From: Mediterranea sp. An20
Lineage (GTDB): Bacteria > Bacteroidota > Bacteroidia > Bacteroidales > Bacteroidaceae
Direction: 5' to 3'
Assembly: GCF_002160055.1 (NCBI RefSeq)
Contig: NZ_NFJV01000005.1
Location: 85,457-149,456 of the forward strand
DNA: 64,000 bases
Below the pieces are notes generated by a model. The model ran no database searches. It had not been told where the DNA came from and was given only the letters and a program-made list of their open reading frames with translations. The position numbers were made by a program, and so were the translations under genes. Of this stretch, positions 25,908 to 35,175 are shown piece after piece; position 1 is the stretch's first letter, and each line of letters begins with the position of its first letter.

Positions 25908-26987
25908 TCATTTCAGGTGGGAGCGGAAGAAGTGTGCGATGCGGTCGAAGGGAATCTTCTCTAAGTTGTCATACAGGTCGGTATGGTTGGCGCCGGCCAC
26001 AATGAGCAGCTCTTTGTTGTCGCCCTTCAGTTGTTTGTAAACGTCTTCACTGAAATAACGCGAGTGGGCTTTTTCACCGTGTATCAGCATTACGGCACTG
26101 CGTATTTCGCTGGCATAAGACAGTAGCGGCATGTTGAGGAAGGAGAGGGAAGAGGTCACATTCCATCCGCCGTTAGAGTTAAGCGAGCGTGGGTGGTAGC
26201 CTCGCGGAGTCTTGTAGTATGCGTGGTAATCTTTGACGAATTGAGGTGCGTCTGCCGGCAGTGTATCTGCCACGCCTCCGGCCAGGGCATACGTACCCTC
26301 GGCATAGTCTTTGGTGCGTTGTGCGTTGAGTTGTTGGCGCAGAGATTGGCGTGCATCGGCGTTATTGGCGGCGTCGAAGTAGCCGTTGGCAGTGACGCGG
26401 CTCATGTCGTACATCGTGCAGGCTACGGTGGCTTTGATGCGTGTGTCGATGGCTGCTGCGTTGACGGCCATTCCTCCCCAGCCGCAGATGCCCAGAATGC
26501 CAATACGTTCGGGGTCTACATCTGTGCGTGTAGAGAGGTAGTCGACAGCGGCGCAGAAATCTTCGGTGTTGATGTCCGGTGAAGCTACGTATCGGGGTTG
26601 CCCTCCGCTCTCTCCCGTGAAGGATGGGTCGAAAGCGATGGTCAGGAATCCGTGTTCGGCCAATGTCTGCGCGTAAAGGCCGGATGCTTGTTCTTTGACA
26701 GCACCGAAGGGTCCGCTGACGGCGATGGCAGGCAGCGGGCCTGTAATGTCTTTAGGGATGTAGAGGTCGGCAGCCAAGGTGATTCCGTAACGGTTGTGAA
26801 AGGTTACCTTCGTGTGGTTCACCCGGTTGCTTTGTGGGAATACCTTGTCCCACTCTTGTGTCAGATTCAGTTTTTCTTCCATGATGTTATTGGTGTTAAG
26901 GGTTTGTTTTTCTTGTGCAGTCATGTGGCTTGTACTTGCCAGGCAGACCAGCAGCAACATGCTTAATCGGGGGATGAAATGTGTCAT
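25908..26987 (-). CDS. Secreted alpha/beta hydrolase (YcjY/DLH-like)
   Basis: A 359-residue protein with a signal peptide (about 1-24, ending SHMTAQ). The alpha/beta-hydrolase core shows GITLAADLYIPKDITGPLPA, and the nucleophile elbow is LGICGWGG, so the nucleophile appears to be Cys rather than Ser. The YcjY-like and dienelactone-hydrolase groups have this feature. The catalytic His is probably in AGANHTDLYD. Substrate unknown; an ester or small peptide-like compound is possible. An AraC-family regulator is encoded next to it on the same strand, upstream. Confidence 0.8.
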   Translation of the reverse strand: MTHFIPRLSMLLLVCLASTSHMTAQEKQTLNTNNIMEEKLNLTQEWDKVFPQSNRVNHTKVTFHNRYGITLAADLYIPKDITGPLPAIAVSGPFGAVKEQASGLYAQTLAEHGFLTIAFDPSFTGESGGQPRYVASPDINTEDFCAAVDYLSTRTDVDPERIGILGICGWGGMAVNAAAIDTRIKATVACTMYDMSRVTANGYFDAANNADARQSLRQQLNAQRTKDYAEGTYALAGGVADTLPADAPQFVKDYHAYYKTPRGYHPRSLNSNGGWNVTSSLSFLNMPLLSYASEIRSAVMLIHGEKAHSRYFSEDVYKQLKGDNKELLIVAGANHTDLYDNLEKIPFDRIAHFFRSHLK

Positions 26988-27013
26988 AGCTTAATTCTTT
27001 TTGATTCTGAGGG

Positions 27014-27021
27014 CAAAGGTA
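27014..27021 (-). promoter_or_regulatory. Promoter -7 box for the hydrolase
   Basis: CAAAGGTA (TACCTTTG on minus) lies 27 bases before the hydrolase ATG. Confidence 0.55.
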
Positions 27022-27090
27022 AGAGAAAAGCCCCACAACGTCGTTGTTGTGAGGCTCAAAATGGATTGCTGAAAAGCTCATGGATTTGCT

Positions 27091-27984
27091 TCAATAGGAT
27101 GGAATCAGGGCAGTCGGGGGAATGCCGTATTGCTTCTTAAAGGCGTTGGAGAAGTGTGATTGATTCTTGAATCCTACTTTGTCGCAGACTTCGGATATTT
27201 TCCTTTCCCCTTTCTTCATTAGTTCATAGGCCACTTCCAGCCGCTTGTGTATGAGCCATCGCTCCGGTGTCAGACTGCTGATTTTCTTGAAGTCGCGTTT
27301 GAATGTGGCCAGGCTTCTGCCCGTGTAATGGGCCAGTTCTTCTTGTGAGAACTCGTACATGTAATTTTGGTTCAGGAAGTCCAGAATATCTATTTTCCAG
27401 GGTTCGTTGAAGTCGAACAGTGTGGGAGCAAACCGTGGGTCGATGTGCAGCAGGGCGAGTAATCCTTCTTGCAGTTTCAGTTGCATGAAGTCTTCTTGCG
27501 GCTTCACCTCCGGGTCGAAGTAAGGAGTCATTGAAGCGAAAAGGCTGGTTATTTCCACCGTCTGTGGCAATTTGAGCACACCTGTATCCAGTTTCGGTGT
27601 ATTGTCCGGTACTTTGTAGGGACCGCCTTGTGCGTACCTCTCGCGCAGAAAGTTGCGGGTAAACATCAGGAAGATGCCGCAATAGCGTTCTCCGTTGGCA
27701 GAGCGTTTATAGAGTGTGATGCGATGGTCGCGAGGGATGAATACACATTCTCCTTTCCCCACGTGTATTTGCTGTTTGCCGTCATCCACCACCATTTCGC
27801 CCGAGTAGACATAGTTCATGGCGTATTCGCGTGAGCGGTGGATGCAGCTGGCAGCATCGTCGTAGAAGAAGCTGTAGAATACGTTGTTGTAGTTGAAGAT
27901 CACCTTCAGCGGGTCCGTTTTCCCGCTGTCTGTCGTTGGTTTCATATCCTGGTTGTCGTTGGAATTTTGCATGGCTTTCTGCAT
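27091..27984 (-). CDS. AraC family transcriptional regulator
   Basis: A 297-residue protein. The N-terminal part (about 30-150) is a cupin-like ligand-binding domain (NYVYSGEMVVDDGKQQIHVG, ECVFIPRDHRITLYKR). The C-terminal 100 residues form two helix-turn-helix motifs, FSQEELAHYTGRSLATFKRDF and ISEVCDKVGFKNQSHFSNAF, typical of AraC/XylS regulators. It is 104 bases upstream of the hydrolase and in the same direction, each with its own promoter box. It is a plausible regulator of that gene, but this is inferred from proximity. The extreme N-terminus is charged and uncertain in start. Confidence 0.92.
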   Translation of the reverse strand: MQKAMQNSNDNQDMKPTTDSGKTDPLKVIFNYNNVFYSFFYDDAASCIHRSREYAMNYVYSGEMVVDDGKQQIHVGKGECVFIPRDHRITLYKRSANGERYCGIFLMFTRNFLRERYAQGGPYKVPDNTPKLDTGVLKLPQTVEITSLFASMTPYFDPEVKPQEDFMQLKLQEGLLALLHIDPRFAPTLFDFNEPWKIDILDFLNQNYMYEFSQEELAHYTGRSLATFKRDFKKISSLTPERWLIHKRLEVAYELMKKGERKISEVCDKVGFKNQSHFSNAFKKQYGIPPTALIPSY

Positions 27985-28018
27985 AAGGGTGATTTGAATA
28001 TATTTTTCGCTTTGCCTG

Positions 28019-28026
28019 CAAAGGTA
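28019..28026 (-). promoter_or_regulatory. Promoter -7 box for the AraC regulator
   Basis: CAAAGGTA (TACCTTTG on minus) lies 35 bases before the regulator ATG. Confidence 0.5.
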
Positions 28027-28086
28027 CGTACATTCCGTTTCCTTTCCATCTGTTTTGAAGAAAATTAAGAAGGGCGCTGGTTACTC

Positions 28087-28935
28087 TTACGATAGTTTTA
28101 CATAATTTAGTCTTGTCCACCTTGTATTTCTGGTCACATACGTGCGTGCAATCCGTGCCGATGCCACATGTAGTGTTTCTCCGGCAGTGAAGGCGTGTTC
28201 CAAAGCGGGCAGGTGTCCCGACTCACGGCTGGCGGAGCGGGCAGCTATACGGAAGGTTACGTAATTGCCTGCCCGGTCTTTCAGCCAGAGAACTTGCCGT
28301 ACATAGAAGTAGGCTGTAGTACCTTCTATTTGTGTCTTGTAAGGGTCATCCTCCACGCGTACTTTCAAGACGGTCAGTGAAAGGTCTGTCACCTTGTCGC
28401 CTTCTTTCCCCAAGAATCGTCCTTGCACACCTTGCCGGCTCCGCCGTTGCTGGAAATCAAGGTGTACGGTGTGGTAAACTTGGGCTATCTGCACGAATCG
28501 CTCCTGCTTAGGAATACGGGGAGTGAACTTGAAAGCAATCCACGACAAATAGGCAGGGTCTACGGATAGAATCTCATGCAGGAAATGTCCTCGGTATTTG
28601 CCGAACGGAATAAGGTCGTCACCCCGGCTTTGCATGTGTTTGGCGCTGTAGCTTACCATAAACAACCGGCGCGGTGCATAAAAACACAGCGAACTGGCTA
28701 ACCGGAGAGAACTTTCGGCTTCCGGTGTCAGTTCGCAGATGTAGAAGATAGACTGCCGCTCGGTGATGGGGGAGTAAATCCAAAGGGAATAGTTGACATG
28801 TCCGGGGCGGGGCAGCACAACAATATAGGCCCCTGTCTCCTTATAAGAAGGCCTTCCCTCGTTGTACTGCCACAATTTGCGGTACAACACTTCCTGTTCC
28901 GCCCCTGTCAGTCCGGGTAGAATGGGGTTTGCCAT
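28087..28935 (-). CDS. Unknown protein with ExoX-like C-terminal motif in its middle
   Basis: The 282-residue soluble protein is not recognised as a whole. Residues about 110-135 read LIPFGKYRGHFLHEILSVDP followed by AYLSWIAFKF, which closely resembles the small ExoX-like C-terminal domain found after some DnaQ-type exonucleases. No exonuclease Asp/Glu motifs are present in the rest. The C-terminal 100 residues look beta-rich (YFYVRQVLWLKDRAGNYVTF). No signal peptide is present. It is a single-gene unit on the minus strand; neighbours give no clear context. Confidence 0.6.
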   Translation of the reverse strand: MANPILPGLTGAEQEVLYRKLWQYNEGRPSYKETGAYIVVLPRPGHVNYSLWIYSPITERQSIFYICELTPEAESSLRLASSLCFYAPRRLFMVSYSAKHMQSRGDDLIPFGKYRGHFLHEILSVDPAYLSWIAFKFTPRIPKQERFVQIAQVYHTVHLDFQQRRSRQGVQGRFLGKEGDKVTDLSLTVLKVRVEDDPYKTQIEGTTAYFYVRQVLWLKDRAGNYVTFRIAARSASRESGHLPALEHAFTAGETLHVASARIARTYVTRNTRWTRLNYVKLS

Positions 28936-29052
28936 ATTGCTTCTTTTCCTTTAATCCCCAAAAATAACCGTTTGGGATGAGAAAAGCAAGTGCTGGCGCG
29001 GAAAAGTGAAGAAAGAATGCCTACTTATAATAAGAAGTGGCTGACCGATGCT

Positions 29053-30108
29053 TTAGAAACGCACCATTAATTCCAGCACTACCTTATCTTGTTCCGATTC
29101 CTTGGCTAAGCTGCCTTCGGGATAGAAATATTTCTCGAAGTTGAGGCGCAAATCCGTACGGAACGCTTTGCTGAGGCTGAAGGTGATACCTGCCGTCAGG
29201 CGGTGACGTTTGTAATCGGTTATGCTGAGAGCTCCGGTGCTTTCATCGCGGGTTTCACCGTCGCTATGGTCGGTCATCATGTCATAGCGGGCCAGGAAAG
29301 ACATCTTGGTAAATACCTTTCGCAGAGGCAGGTCGTAGTTAATGAAAGCGTCTACCGAATGTACATCTTTAAAGGCGTTATCAGAGTATTGCTTGAACAG
29401 GTATTCCCCTTCGATGTGGAAGCGTCCTGTCTCGTAATAGGCACCTATGTCGTAGGAGTGCATCCAGACTTCTTCCGGTTCAATGCCCTGCACGCTCAGG
29501 GTCAGGTTTAAACCGTCTGTGGGAAACAGTTGTGCCTTGGCAGAATAGTTCACGTCTTTATGCCATACCTTCTGGTTGGTCAGTCCTGTACCGTTGTAAA
29601 GTCCTCCTTCCAGTATGATGGGCATGTCGAGTGGCAGCGTATAACCCAAAGTCAGACCCACGTCGCGCACATTGCCCACCTGTTTGGCAATGAAAGAGCG
29701 GTTGGCAAAGTATTGTTCGTGTGGCGACCGGTGGGCATCGATGGTGAAAGGCACGCGCATTTGTCCGGCAGTGATGGTAAAGTCTTTCAAGGGGAAGAGG
29801 CGGGCGTAGGCATCCAGCATTTTGATTTGGCCCTCGTCGGAGAGGTCTATTTCGGCCTTGTAGGCTACTTTGGGCAAAACGTTTCCCGTGAGGCTGACCC
29901 GTGCGGTGCGCACTTCAAAGCGTCCGGCACCCATCCCCGTCTGATATTCATATTTGGCGCGGATGGTTCCATGTACTTCCGGTTTATAGTCTTTTTTTTC
30001 CATTTTCTCTACCTCCAGTTTTTTACCGTCTTCATTGGGCGAGTCTGTTTGGGCAAATCCTGTAAGAGATAGCAAGAGCATCAGAAGCGTACAGATGTTT
30101 TTTTTCAT
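29053..30108 (-). CDS. OprO/OprP-type outer-membrane porin
   Basis: A 351-residue protein with a signal peptide (about 1-19, LLLSLTGFAQ). Its alternating beta-strand pattern ends with LELMVRF, with a terminal Phe. The motifs GTIRAKYEYQTGMGAGRFEV and ARVSLTGNVLPKVAYKAEID, with AGQMRVPFTIDAHRSPHEQY, match the phosphate-selective porin O/P family. It would be a trimeric outer-membrane channel with anion preference. The residues that define phosphate selectivity cannot be judged here. It is a lone minus-strand gene. Confidence 0.85.
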   Translation of the reverse strand: MKKNICTLLMLLLSLTGFAQTDSPNEDGKKLEVEKMEKKDYKPEVHGTIRAKYEYQTGMGAGRFEVRTARVSLTGNVLPKVAYKAEIDLSDEGQIKMLDAYARLFPLKDFTITAGQMRVPFTIDAHRSPHEQYFANRSFIAKQVGNVRDVGLTLGYTLPLDMPIILEGGLYNGTGLTNQKVWHKDVNYSAKAQLFPTDGLNLTLSVQGIEPEEVWMHSYDIGAYYETGRFHIEGEYLFKQYSDNAFKDVHSVDAFINYDLPLRKVFTKMSFLARYDMMTDHSDGETRDESTGALSITDYKRHRLTAGITFSLSKAFRTDLRLNFEKYFYPEGSLAKESEQDKVVLELMVRF

Positions 30109-30443
30109 AAAAGTTGTTTGATAGTGGATTTTTCGGTTGCAAAATTCGGTGGAAGTTGTTATCCCTTTATGTCATATATGTTTCATTCTTGTTACATTGC
30201 GGCATCGGTAAGCCGGCAGGAGGGGATTCGTGCTTTATTCCTTATAAGTTTCTGTTTATACACCGTTTTTCCGGTTGTCTGATTGTACCTTCAGAACTGC
30301 CTTGTCCGCGCCTGAATATACTTAATTATAGGAAGTAGGTCACCTCATTGAACTTTTTGCTATTTTTGCATGCATTAAAGAAAGGCCGGGGATGGGCCAG
30401 TGTGCCAGGACAGGTCTTATGGAATAAAAAGTGGAAAGAGAAC

Positions 30444-30938
30444 ATGGAGAATTTTGCAGCTATAGATTTTGAGACGGCCAACCGCGAGCGTACCAGCGTA
30501 TGCAGTGTGGGGATTGTGATAGTGAGGGACGGCAAGATACAAGAGAAAATATACCGTCTGATTCGTCCCTGTCCTAATTATTATAGTTATTGGAATACAC
30601 AAGTGCATGGACTGACAAGGCAAGATACGGATGCCGCGCAGCTTTTCCCGGCCGTCTGGATGGAGGTGGCTCCATATCTCGCCGGGTTGCCGTTGGTAGC
30701 ACACAACAGTACGTTTGACGAAGGCTGTCTGCGGGCTGTGTTTTCCAGCTATGGCATGGATTGGCCGGGCTATGAGTTTCATTGCACTTGCCGGGCTTCG
30801 CGCCGTGTTTTTGGCAAGGAACTTTCCAACCATCGGCTTGAGACCGTGGCGGCTCGTTGTGGCTATGATTTGACAAGGCACCATCATGCTTTGGCAGATG
30901 CCGAGGCATGTGCGCGGATTGCCATGATGATTCTGTAA
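30444..30938 (+). CDS. DnaQ-family 3'-5' exonuclease
   Basis: A 164-residue DEDDh exonuclease from ATG 30444. Upstream codons in frame lack similarity. The first metal motif is AAIDFETA with Asp8 and Glu10, the second is VAHNSTFDEGCL, and the third is HHALADAEACA, giving Asp-Glu-Asp-Asp with His. Members proofread DNA or trim RNA. There is no polymerase domain, so this is a stand-alone nuclease. Followed after 45 bases by three 21-bp tandem repeats. Confidence 0.9.
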   Translation: MENFAAIDFETANRERTSVCSVGIVIVRDGKIQEKIYRLIRPCPNYYSYWNTQVHGLTRQDTDAAQLFPAVWMEVAPYLAGLPLVAHNSTFDEGCLRAVFSSYGMDWPGYEFHCTCRASRRVFGKELSNHRLETVAARCGYDLTRHHHALADAEACARIAMMIL

Positions 30939-30982
30939 GGTCCTTCGCCTGTAGGCAAAACCTTGACTTGGGCAGCGTAACC

Positions 30983-31045
30983 TTAAGGTTTAGCTTGCTA
31001 AAGTTAAGGTTTAGCTCGCTAAAACTAAGGGTTAGCGTCCGTAAC
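30983..31045. repeat. Three 21-bp tandem palindromic repeats
   Basis: TTAAGGTTTAGCTTGCTAAAG (30983-31003), TTAAGGTTTAGCTCGCTAAAA (31004-31024) and CTAAGGGTTAGCGTCCGTAAC (31025-31045) follow each other exactly (each written as 21 bases; units 1 and 2 differ at two positions). Each contains a TTTAGC/GCTAAA-type palindrome. They lie about 180 bases before the promoter of the NADH dehydrogenase gene. They differ from the 22-bp family. Confidence 0.75.
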
Positions 31046-31222
31046 CTGGACCTTGCCTGTACGTAGGCAGAGTGTCATGCTTTGGCGGTATGGTGCTTAT
31101 ACTGTAGAAACAAGGCCCGTCACGACATTAGACTGGCACGGGACGGGAAAGCGCTCTTGACGGTTTTTAATGAAAGAGCACTGCACTTCTTGCACGGCTT
31201 CCTGTATTTATTGGAGGAAGAA

Positions 31223-31255
31223 TTGGTCTGCTTATTGTCTTTTTTATTACTTTTG
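31223..31255 (+). promoter_or_regulatory. Promoter of the NADH dehydrogenase gene
   Basis: TTG at 31223-31225, 22 bases, then TACTTTTG at 31248-31255. The ATG is at 31290. Confidence 0.65.
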
Positions 31256-31289
31256 TACCCGAAATCAAGAACTTATAATCAAGGTACGT

Positions 31290-32666
31290 ATGAGTTTTAA
31301 CATTGCAAAGACTAATGCAAAGCGAATTGTAATTGTAGGTGGAGGATTTGGCGGTCTGAAATTGGCCAATGCACTCCGTAAAACGGGTATGCAGGTAGTG
31401 TTGGTGGATAAGAATAACTTCCATCAGTTTCCGCCTTTGATTTATCAGGTGGCATCTTCCGGCATTGAGCCAAGTTCCATCTCTTTCCCATTCCGCAAAA
31501 TTTTCAGGAAACGTAAAAACTTCTATTTCCGCATGGCGGAGGCCCGTTCGATATTCCCGGATCGTAAAATCCTTCAGACTTCCATTGGTAAGATAGAATA
31601 TGACTACCTGGTGCTTGCAGCAGGCACAACCACTAATTTCTTTGGCAATAAGCATCTGGAAGAAGAGGCAATGCCTATGAAGACCTTGTCGGAAGCTATG
31701 GGGTTGCGCAACGCTTTGCTCGGCAATCTGGAGCGGAGCATTACGTGTGCTACTGATCAGGAACGTAATGAACTGCAGAATATCGTGATTGTAGGAGGCG
31801 GTGCCACAGGAGTGGAAATTGCCGGTGTCTTGTCTGAGATGAAGAAGTACGTGCTTCCGGCCGATTATCCCGATATGGACAGCAGCCAGCTGAATATCTT
31901 TTTGATTGAAGCAGCCGGTCGTTTGCTGGGAGGTATGTCGCCTGAGTCTTCGGCTGCCGCAGAGCAGTTCTTGCGCAATATGGGCGTAAATGTGTGTCTG
32001 CATAAAAAAGTGACGGATTACCGCGACCATAAGGTCATCTTTGAAGACGGTATGGAAATACCCACCCGTACGTTTATCTGGGTGAGCGGTGTGCGTGCTG
32101 TCGGCATCGGCAATATGCCGTCAGAGTGCATCGGGCGTGGAGGCCGTTTGAAAGTGGATGCTTATAACCGGGTAGAAGGTTTGCAGGATGTATTTGCCAT
32201 TGGTGACCAGTGTATTATGACTGCCGACAAGGATTATCCCAATGGTCACCCTCAACTGGCCCAGGTAGCCATACAGCAGGGTAAACTTCTGGCTGCTAAC
32301 CTGAAGAGAATGGAGAAAAAGAAACCCCTGAAGTCTTTCCGCTATAAGAATTTAGGCTCGATGGCTACGGTAGGACGTAACCGTGCAGTGGCAGAATTCA
32401 AGAAGGTCAAGACACAGGGATGGATTGCATGGGTCTTGTGGCTGGTAGTGCATCTGCGTTCCATCTTGGGTGTGCGCAATCGGGTAAGTGTGATGTTAAA
32501 CTGGATTTATAACTATTTTACTTACGACCAGTCTTTGCGCATCATTGTCTATGCCCGTAAAGCCAAAGAAGTGCGCGAGCGTGAGGAGCGTGAGGCCCGT
32601 GTGCATTGGGGTGAAGACTTGCAGGATGCCGAGAAGAAGTCGGGAGATAATCCAATCAAGAAATAA
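31290..32666 (+). CDS. Type-II NADH dehydrogenase (NDH-2 like)
   Basis: A 458-residue FAD/NAD-dependent oxidoreductase from ATG 31290. The N-terminal FAD motif is [17 protein letters not shown], and the second dinucleotide motif, for NADH, is [20 protein letters not shown]. The C-terminal [10 protein letters not shown] contains the Asp that contacts FAD. Later [24 protein letters not shown] matches NDH-2 enzymes. A hydrophobic C-terminal part ([18 protein letters not shown]) could anchor it to the inner membrane. It would oxidise NADH and reduce menaquinone without proton pumping. mnmA follows 14 bases later. Confidence 0.92.
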   Translation: MSFNIAKTNAKRIVIVGGGFGGLKLANALRKTGMQVVLVDKNNFHQFPPLIYQVASSGIEPSSISFPFRKIFRKRKNFYFRMAEARSIFPDRKILQTSIGKIEYDYLVLAAGTTTNFFGNKHLEEEAMPMKTLSEAMGLRNALLGNLERSITCATDQERNELQNIVIVGGGATGVEIAGVLSEMKKYVLPADYPDMDSSQLNIFLIEAAGRLLGGMSPESSAAAEQFLRNMGVNVCLHKKVTDYRDHKVIFEDGMEIPTRTFIWVSGVRAVGIGNMPSECIGRGGRLKVDAYNRVEGLQDVFAIGDQCIMTADKDYPNGHPQLAQVAIQQGKLLAANLKRMEKKKPLKSFRYKNLGSMATVGRNRAVAEFKKVKTQGWIAWVLWLVVHLRSILGVRNRVSVMLNWIYNYFTYDQSLRIIVYARKAKEVREREEREARVHWGEDLQDAEKKSGDNPIKK

Positions 32667-32680
32667 AATCAGACAACGGA

Positions 32681-33751
32681 ATGAATCCCCCAAAGCGTGT
32701 GTTGGTGGGTATGAGCGGAGGCATAGACAGTACCGCTACCTGCCTGATGTTGAGAGAACAGGGATATGAAGTCTTGGGACTGACCATGTGGGTATGGGGG
32801 GATGAGCCAGTAGAAGCTCATGCCCTTGCCCAAAGTATGGGTGTGGAACATTATGTGGCCGATGAACGGGATGCTTTCCGTCAGACGGTGGTGAAGTATT
32901 TCATCGATGAGTATCGCTCTGGTCGCACACCCAATCCTTGTGTGATGTGTAATCCGTTGTTTAAGTTCCGTATCTTGTCCGAATGGGCCGATAAACTGGG
33001 ATGCGCCTATATAGCTACCGGGCATTACAGCCGGTTGGAGAAGCATGGCGAAGCAGTCTATATTTGTGTAGGCGATGACGAGAAAAAAGACCAGTCTTAT
33101 TTCCTTTGGCGTTTGGGGCAGGACGTGTTGAAGCGTTGTATATTTCCCCTCGGAACCTTTACCAAATTGCAGGTACGCGAGTATTTGCGCGGCAAGGGGT
33201 ATGCCTTGAAAGCCGAAGGAGGTGAGAGCATGGAGGTTTGCTTCATCAAAGGCGATTACCGTGATTTCTTGCGTGAGCATTCTCCGGAGATAGACAAAGA
33301 AGTAGGACCCGGGTGGTTTGTCAATGCCGAAGGCCTGAAGCTGGGAGAGCATAAAGGCTATCCCTATTATACGATTGGACAGCGCAAAGGCTTGGAAATA
33401 GCGTTGGGAAAACCGGCTTACGTATTGAAAATCAATCCGGAAAAGAATACGGTTATGCTGGGCGATGCCGTTGGACTGAAGACGGAATGGATGTTGGCAG
33501 AACAGGCACAGTGGACGGATGAGACTGAGTTTTTCGGACATCCGGATTTGTGTGTGCGTATCCGTTACCGCAGTAAGCCCATTCCTTGTTCGGTGAGCCG
33601 CTTGGATGATGGACGTTTATTGGTGCATTTCCAGGAAGAGGCTTCTGCCGTTGCTCCGGGACAGTCCGCTGTCTTTTATGTGGGCCGTCGAGTGGTAGGT
33701 GGGGCATTTATTGCTTCTCAACGGGGCATTGGGATGTATATACCGTCGTAA
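32681..33751 (+). CDS. mnmA: tRNA 2-thiouridylase MnmA
   Basis: A 356-residue protein. The PP-loop ATP site is [15 protein letters not shown] (Ile where most have Val). The two catalytic cysteines are in TPNPCVMCN and MEVCFIKG. The C-terminal beta-barrel contains [20 protein letters not shown]. It transfers sulphur to U34 of the Lys, Glu and Gln tRNAs. Bacteroides genomes often carry more than one mnmA-type gene, so this could be one of two paralogues. It lies directly after the NADH dehydrogenase gene in the same direction. Confidence 0.95.
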   Translation: MNPPKRVLVGMSGGIDSTATCLMLREQGYEVLGLTMWVWGDEPVEAHALAQSMGVEHYVADERDAFRQTVVKYFIDEYRSGRTPNPCVMCNPLFKFRILSEWADKLGCAYIATGHYSRLEKHGEAVYICVGDDEKKDQSYFLWRLGQDVLKRCIFPLGTFTKLQVREYLRGKGYALKAEGGESMEVCFIKGDYRDFLREHSPEIDKEVGPGWFVNAEGLKLGEHKGYPYYTIGQRKGLEIALGKPAYVLKINPEKNTVMLGDAVGLKTEWMLAEQAQWTDETEFFGHPDLCVRIRYRSKPIPCSVSRLDDGRLLVHFQEEASAVAPGQSAVFYVGRRVVGGAFIASQRGIGMYIPS

Positions 33752-33777
33752 CGATTGAATTTTTTTTAATGTTTACT

Positions 33778-35160
33778 ATGAAGAAGCTGATATTAAGCAT
33801 TGCTTTGGTTTTAATGTGTGCCGGTGCTCGGGGAGAAGGAGATACCCTGAAGTATCGTGTCTGTTTGAAAGATAAGGCTGTTACGGAGTATTCTCTGAAG
33901 AAGCCGGAGGATTTTCTTTCCCGCAAATCCATAGAACGCAGGTTGCGCCAGAATCTGGCTATCGACTCCACAGACCTGCCGGTTTGTAAAAAATATGTGG
34001 ATGAGATTTGCCGGTTGGGAGCGCACGTCGTAGTGACCGGAAAATGGGAGAATTTTGTGACCGTGTCGTGCAATGATACGATGTTGGCTTCCCGTATGGC
34101 AGCCTTGCCTTTTGTCCGTTCCGTAGAGCTGGTGTGGAAAGCACCGGCGGAAAGTAATAAGGGATTGTCTGCCAAACGTGATACATTGATTAACCATCCT
34201 ACAGTCTATCCGGATAGCACTTATGGAACAGCCTTCCGGCAGATTGCCATAAGCCGTGGAGATCGGCTGCATGCAGCAGGTTTCCGTGGACAGGGGATGA
34301 CTATTGCCGTCATTGATGCCGGCTATCACAATGCCGACAGCATAACAGCGATGCGCAATATCCGAATTCTGGGAACCCGTGATTTTGTGGAACCGGGTGC
34401 GGATGTGTATGCCAAAGGAAGTCACGGCATGATGGTGCTGTCGTGTATGGGAATGAACCGGCCTGAAGTGATGGTGGGCACAGCTCCCGAAGCATCTTAT
34501 TGGCTGTTGCGTAGCGAGGATGAACGAAGTGAGCAATTGGTGGAACAGGATTATTGGGCGGCAGCCGTTGAGTTTGCCGATAGCGTAGGGGTTGACGTAT
34601 TGAATACTTCTCTGGGATATTATGAATTTGATGACCGTTCGGAGAATTACCGGTTGTGTGAGCTTGACGGACACCATGCTTTAATGTCCCGTCAGGCTTC
34701 CCGTATCGCCGATAAGGGAATGGTACTGGTATGCAGTGCAGGCAATGCCGGTGCTGGCTCGTGGAAGAAAATAACGACTCCGGGCGATGCGGAGAATGTA
34801 CTTACGGTAGGTGCGGTTGATAGAGGTGGCGTCTTGGCTCCTTTCTCTTCCATAGGTAATACGGCAGATGGCCGTATCAAGCCCGATGTTGTAGCTGTAG
34901 GTCTGGGCTCGGCTGTTATGCAGACGGATGGTAATCAGGGGCGGGCCAACGGGACCTCTTTTGCCTCGCCTATTATGTGTGGGATGGTGGCTTGTTTATG
35001 GCAGGCCTGCCCGGAACTGACTGCCAAGGAGTTGATTGCGCTGGTCCGTCGCTCGGGAGACCGTGTGAATTATCCGGACAATATCTATGGCTTCGGAGTG
35101 CCTGATGTGTGGAAAGCTTATGGATGGTATCAGAGCCGGGGAAAAAGAGCCAATCTGTAA
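33778..35160 (+). CDS. Secreted subtilisin-like (S8) serine protease
   Basis: A protein of about 460 residues with a signal peptide (MKKLILSIALVLMCAGARG). The ATG three codons upstream at 33769 is also possible. A short N-terminal prodomain-like part precedes the catalytic domain. The triad is Asp180 (TIAVIDAGY), His216 (KGSHGMMV) and Ser394 (NGTSFASPI), with Asn323 in CSAGNAG for the oxyanion hole. It lacks the extra C-terminal domains of many exported subtilases. It would act in the periplasm or outside. Neighbours are housekeeping genes (mnmA, xseA), with short gaps on both sides. Confidence 0.92.
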   Translation: MKKLILSIALVLMCAGARGEGDTLKYRVCLKDKAVTEYSLKKPEDFLSRKSIERRLRQNLAIDSTDLPVCKKYVDEICRLGAHVVVTGKWENFVTVSCNDTMLASRMAALPFVRSVELVWKAPAESNKGLSAKRDTLINHPTVYPDSTYGTAFRQIAISRGDRLHAAGFRGQGMTIAVIDAGYHNADSITAMRNIRILGTRDFVEPGADVYAKGSHGMMVLSCMGMNRPEVMVGTAPEASYWLLRSEDERSEQLVEQDYWAAAVEFADSVGVDVLNTSLGYYEFDDRSENYRLCELDGHHALMSRQASRIADKGMVLVCSAGNAGAGSWKKITTPGDAENVLTVGAVDRGGVLAPFSSIGNTADGRIKPDVVAVGLGSAVMQTDGNQGRANGTSFASPIMCGMVACLWQACPELTAKELIALVRRSGDRVNYPDNIYGFGVPDVWKAYGWYQSRGKRANL

Positions 35161-35175
35161 TCTGCTGTTTATGTC

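Larger units (their letters stand above)
30939..31289. other. Intergenic region exonuclease / NADH dehydrogenase (351 bp)
   Basis: It contains the tandem 21-bp repeats (30983-31045) and the promoter of the NADH dehydrogenase gene. The rest shows no gene. Short direct repeats of the form CCTT-GCCTGTA flank the repeats. Confidence 0.5.

Noticed and set aside
31167..32030. Open frame of 287 codons opposite the NADH dehydrogenase start
   Set aside because: It covers the promoter and N-terminus of a real gene and lacks any family motif.
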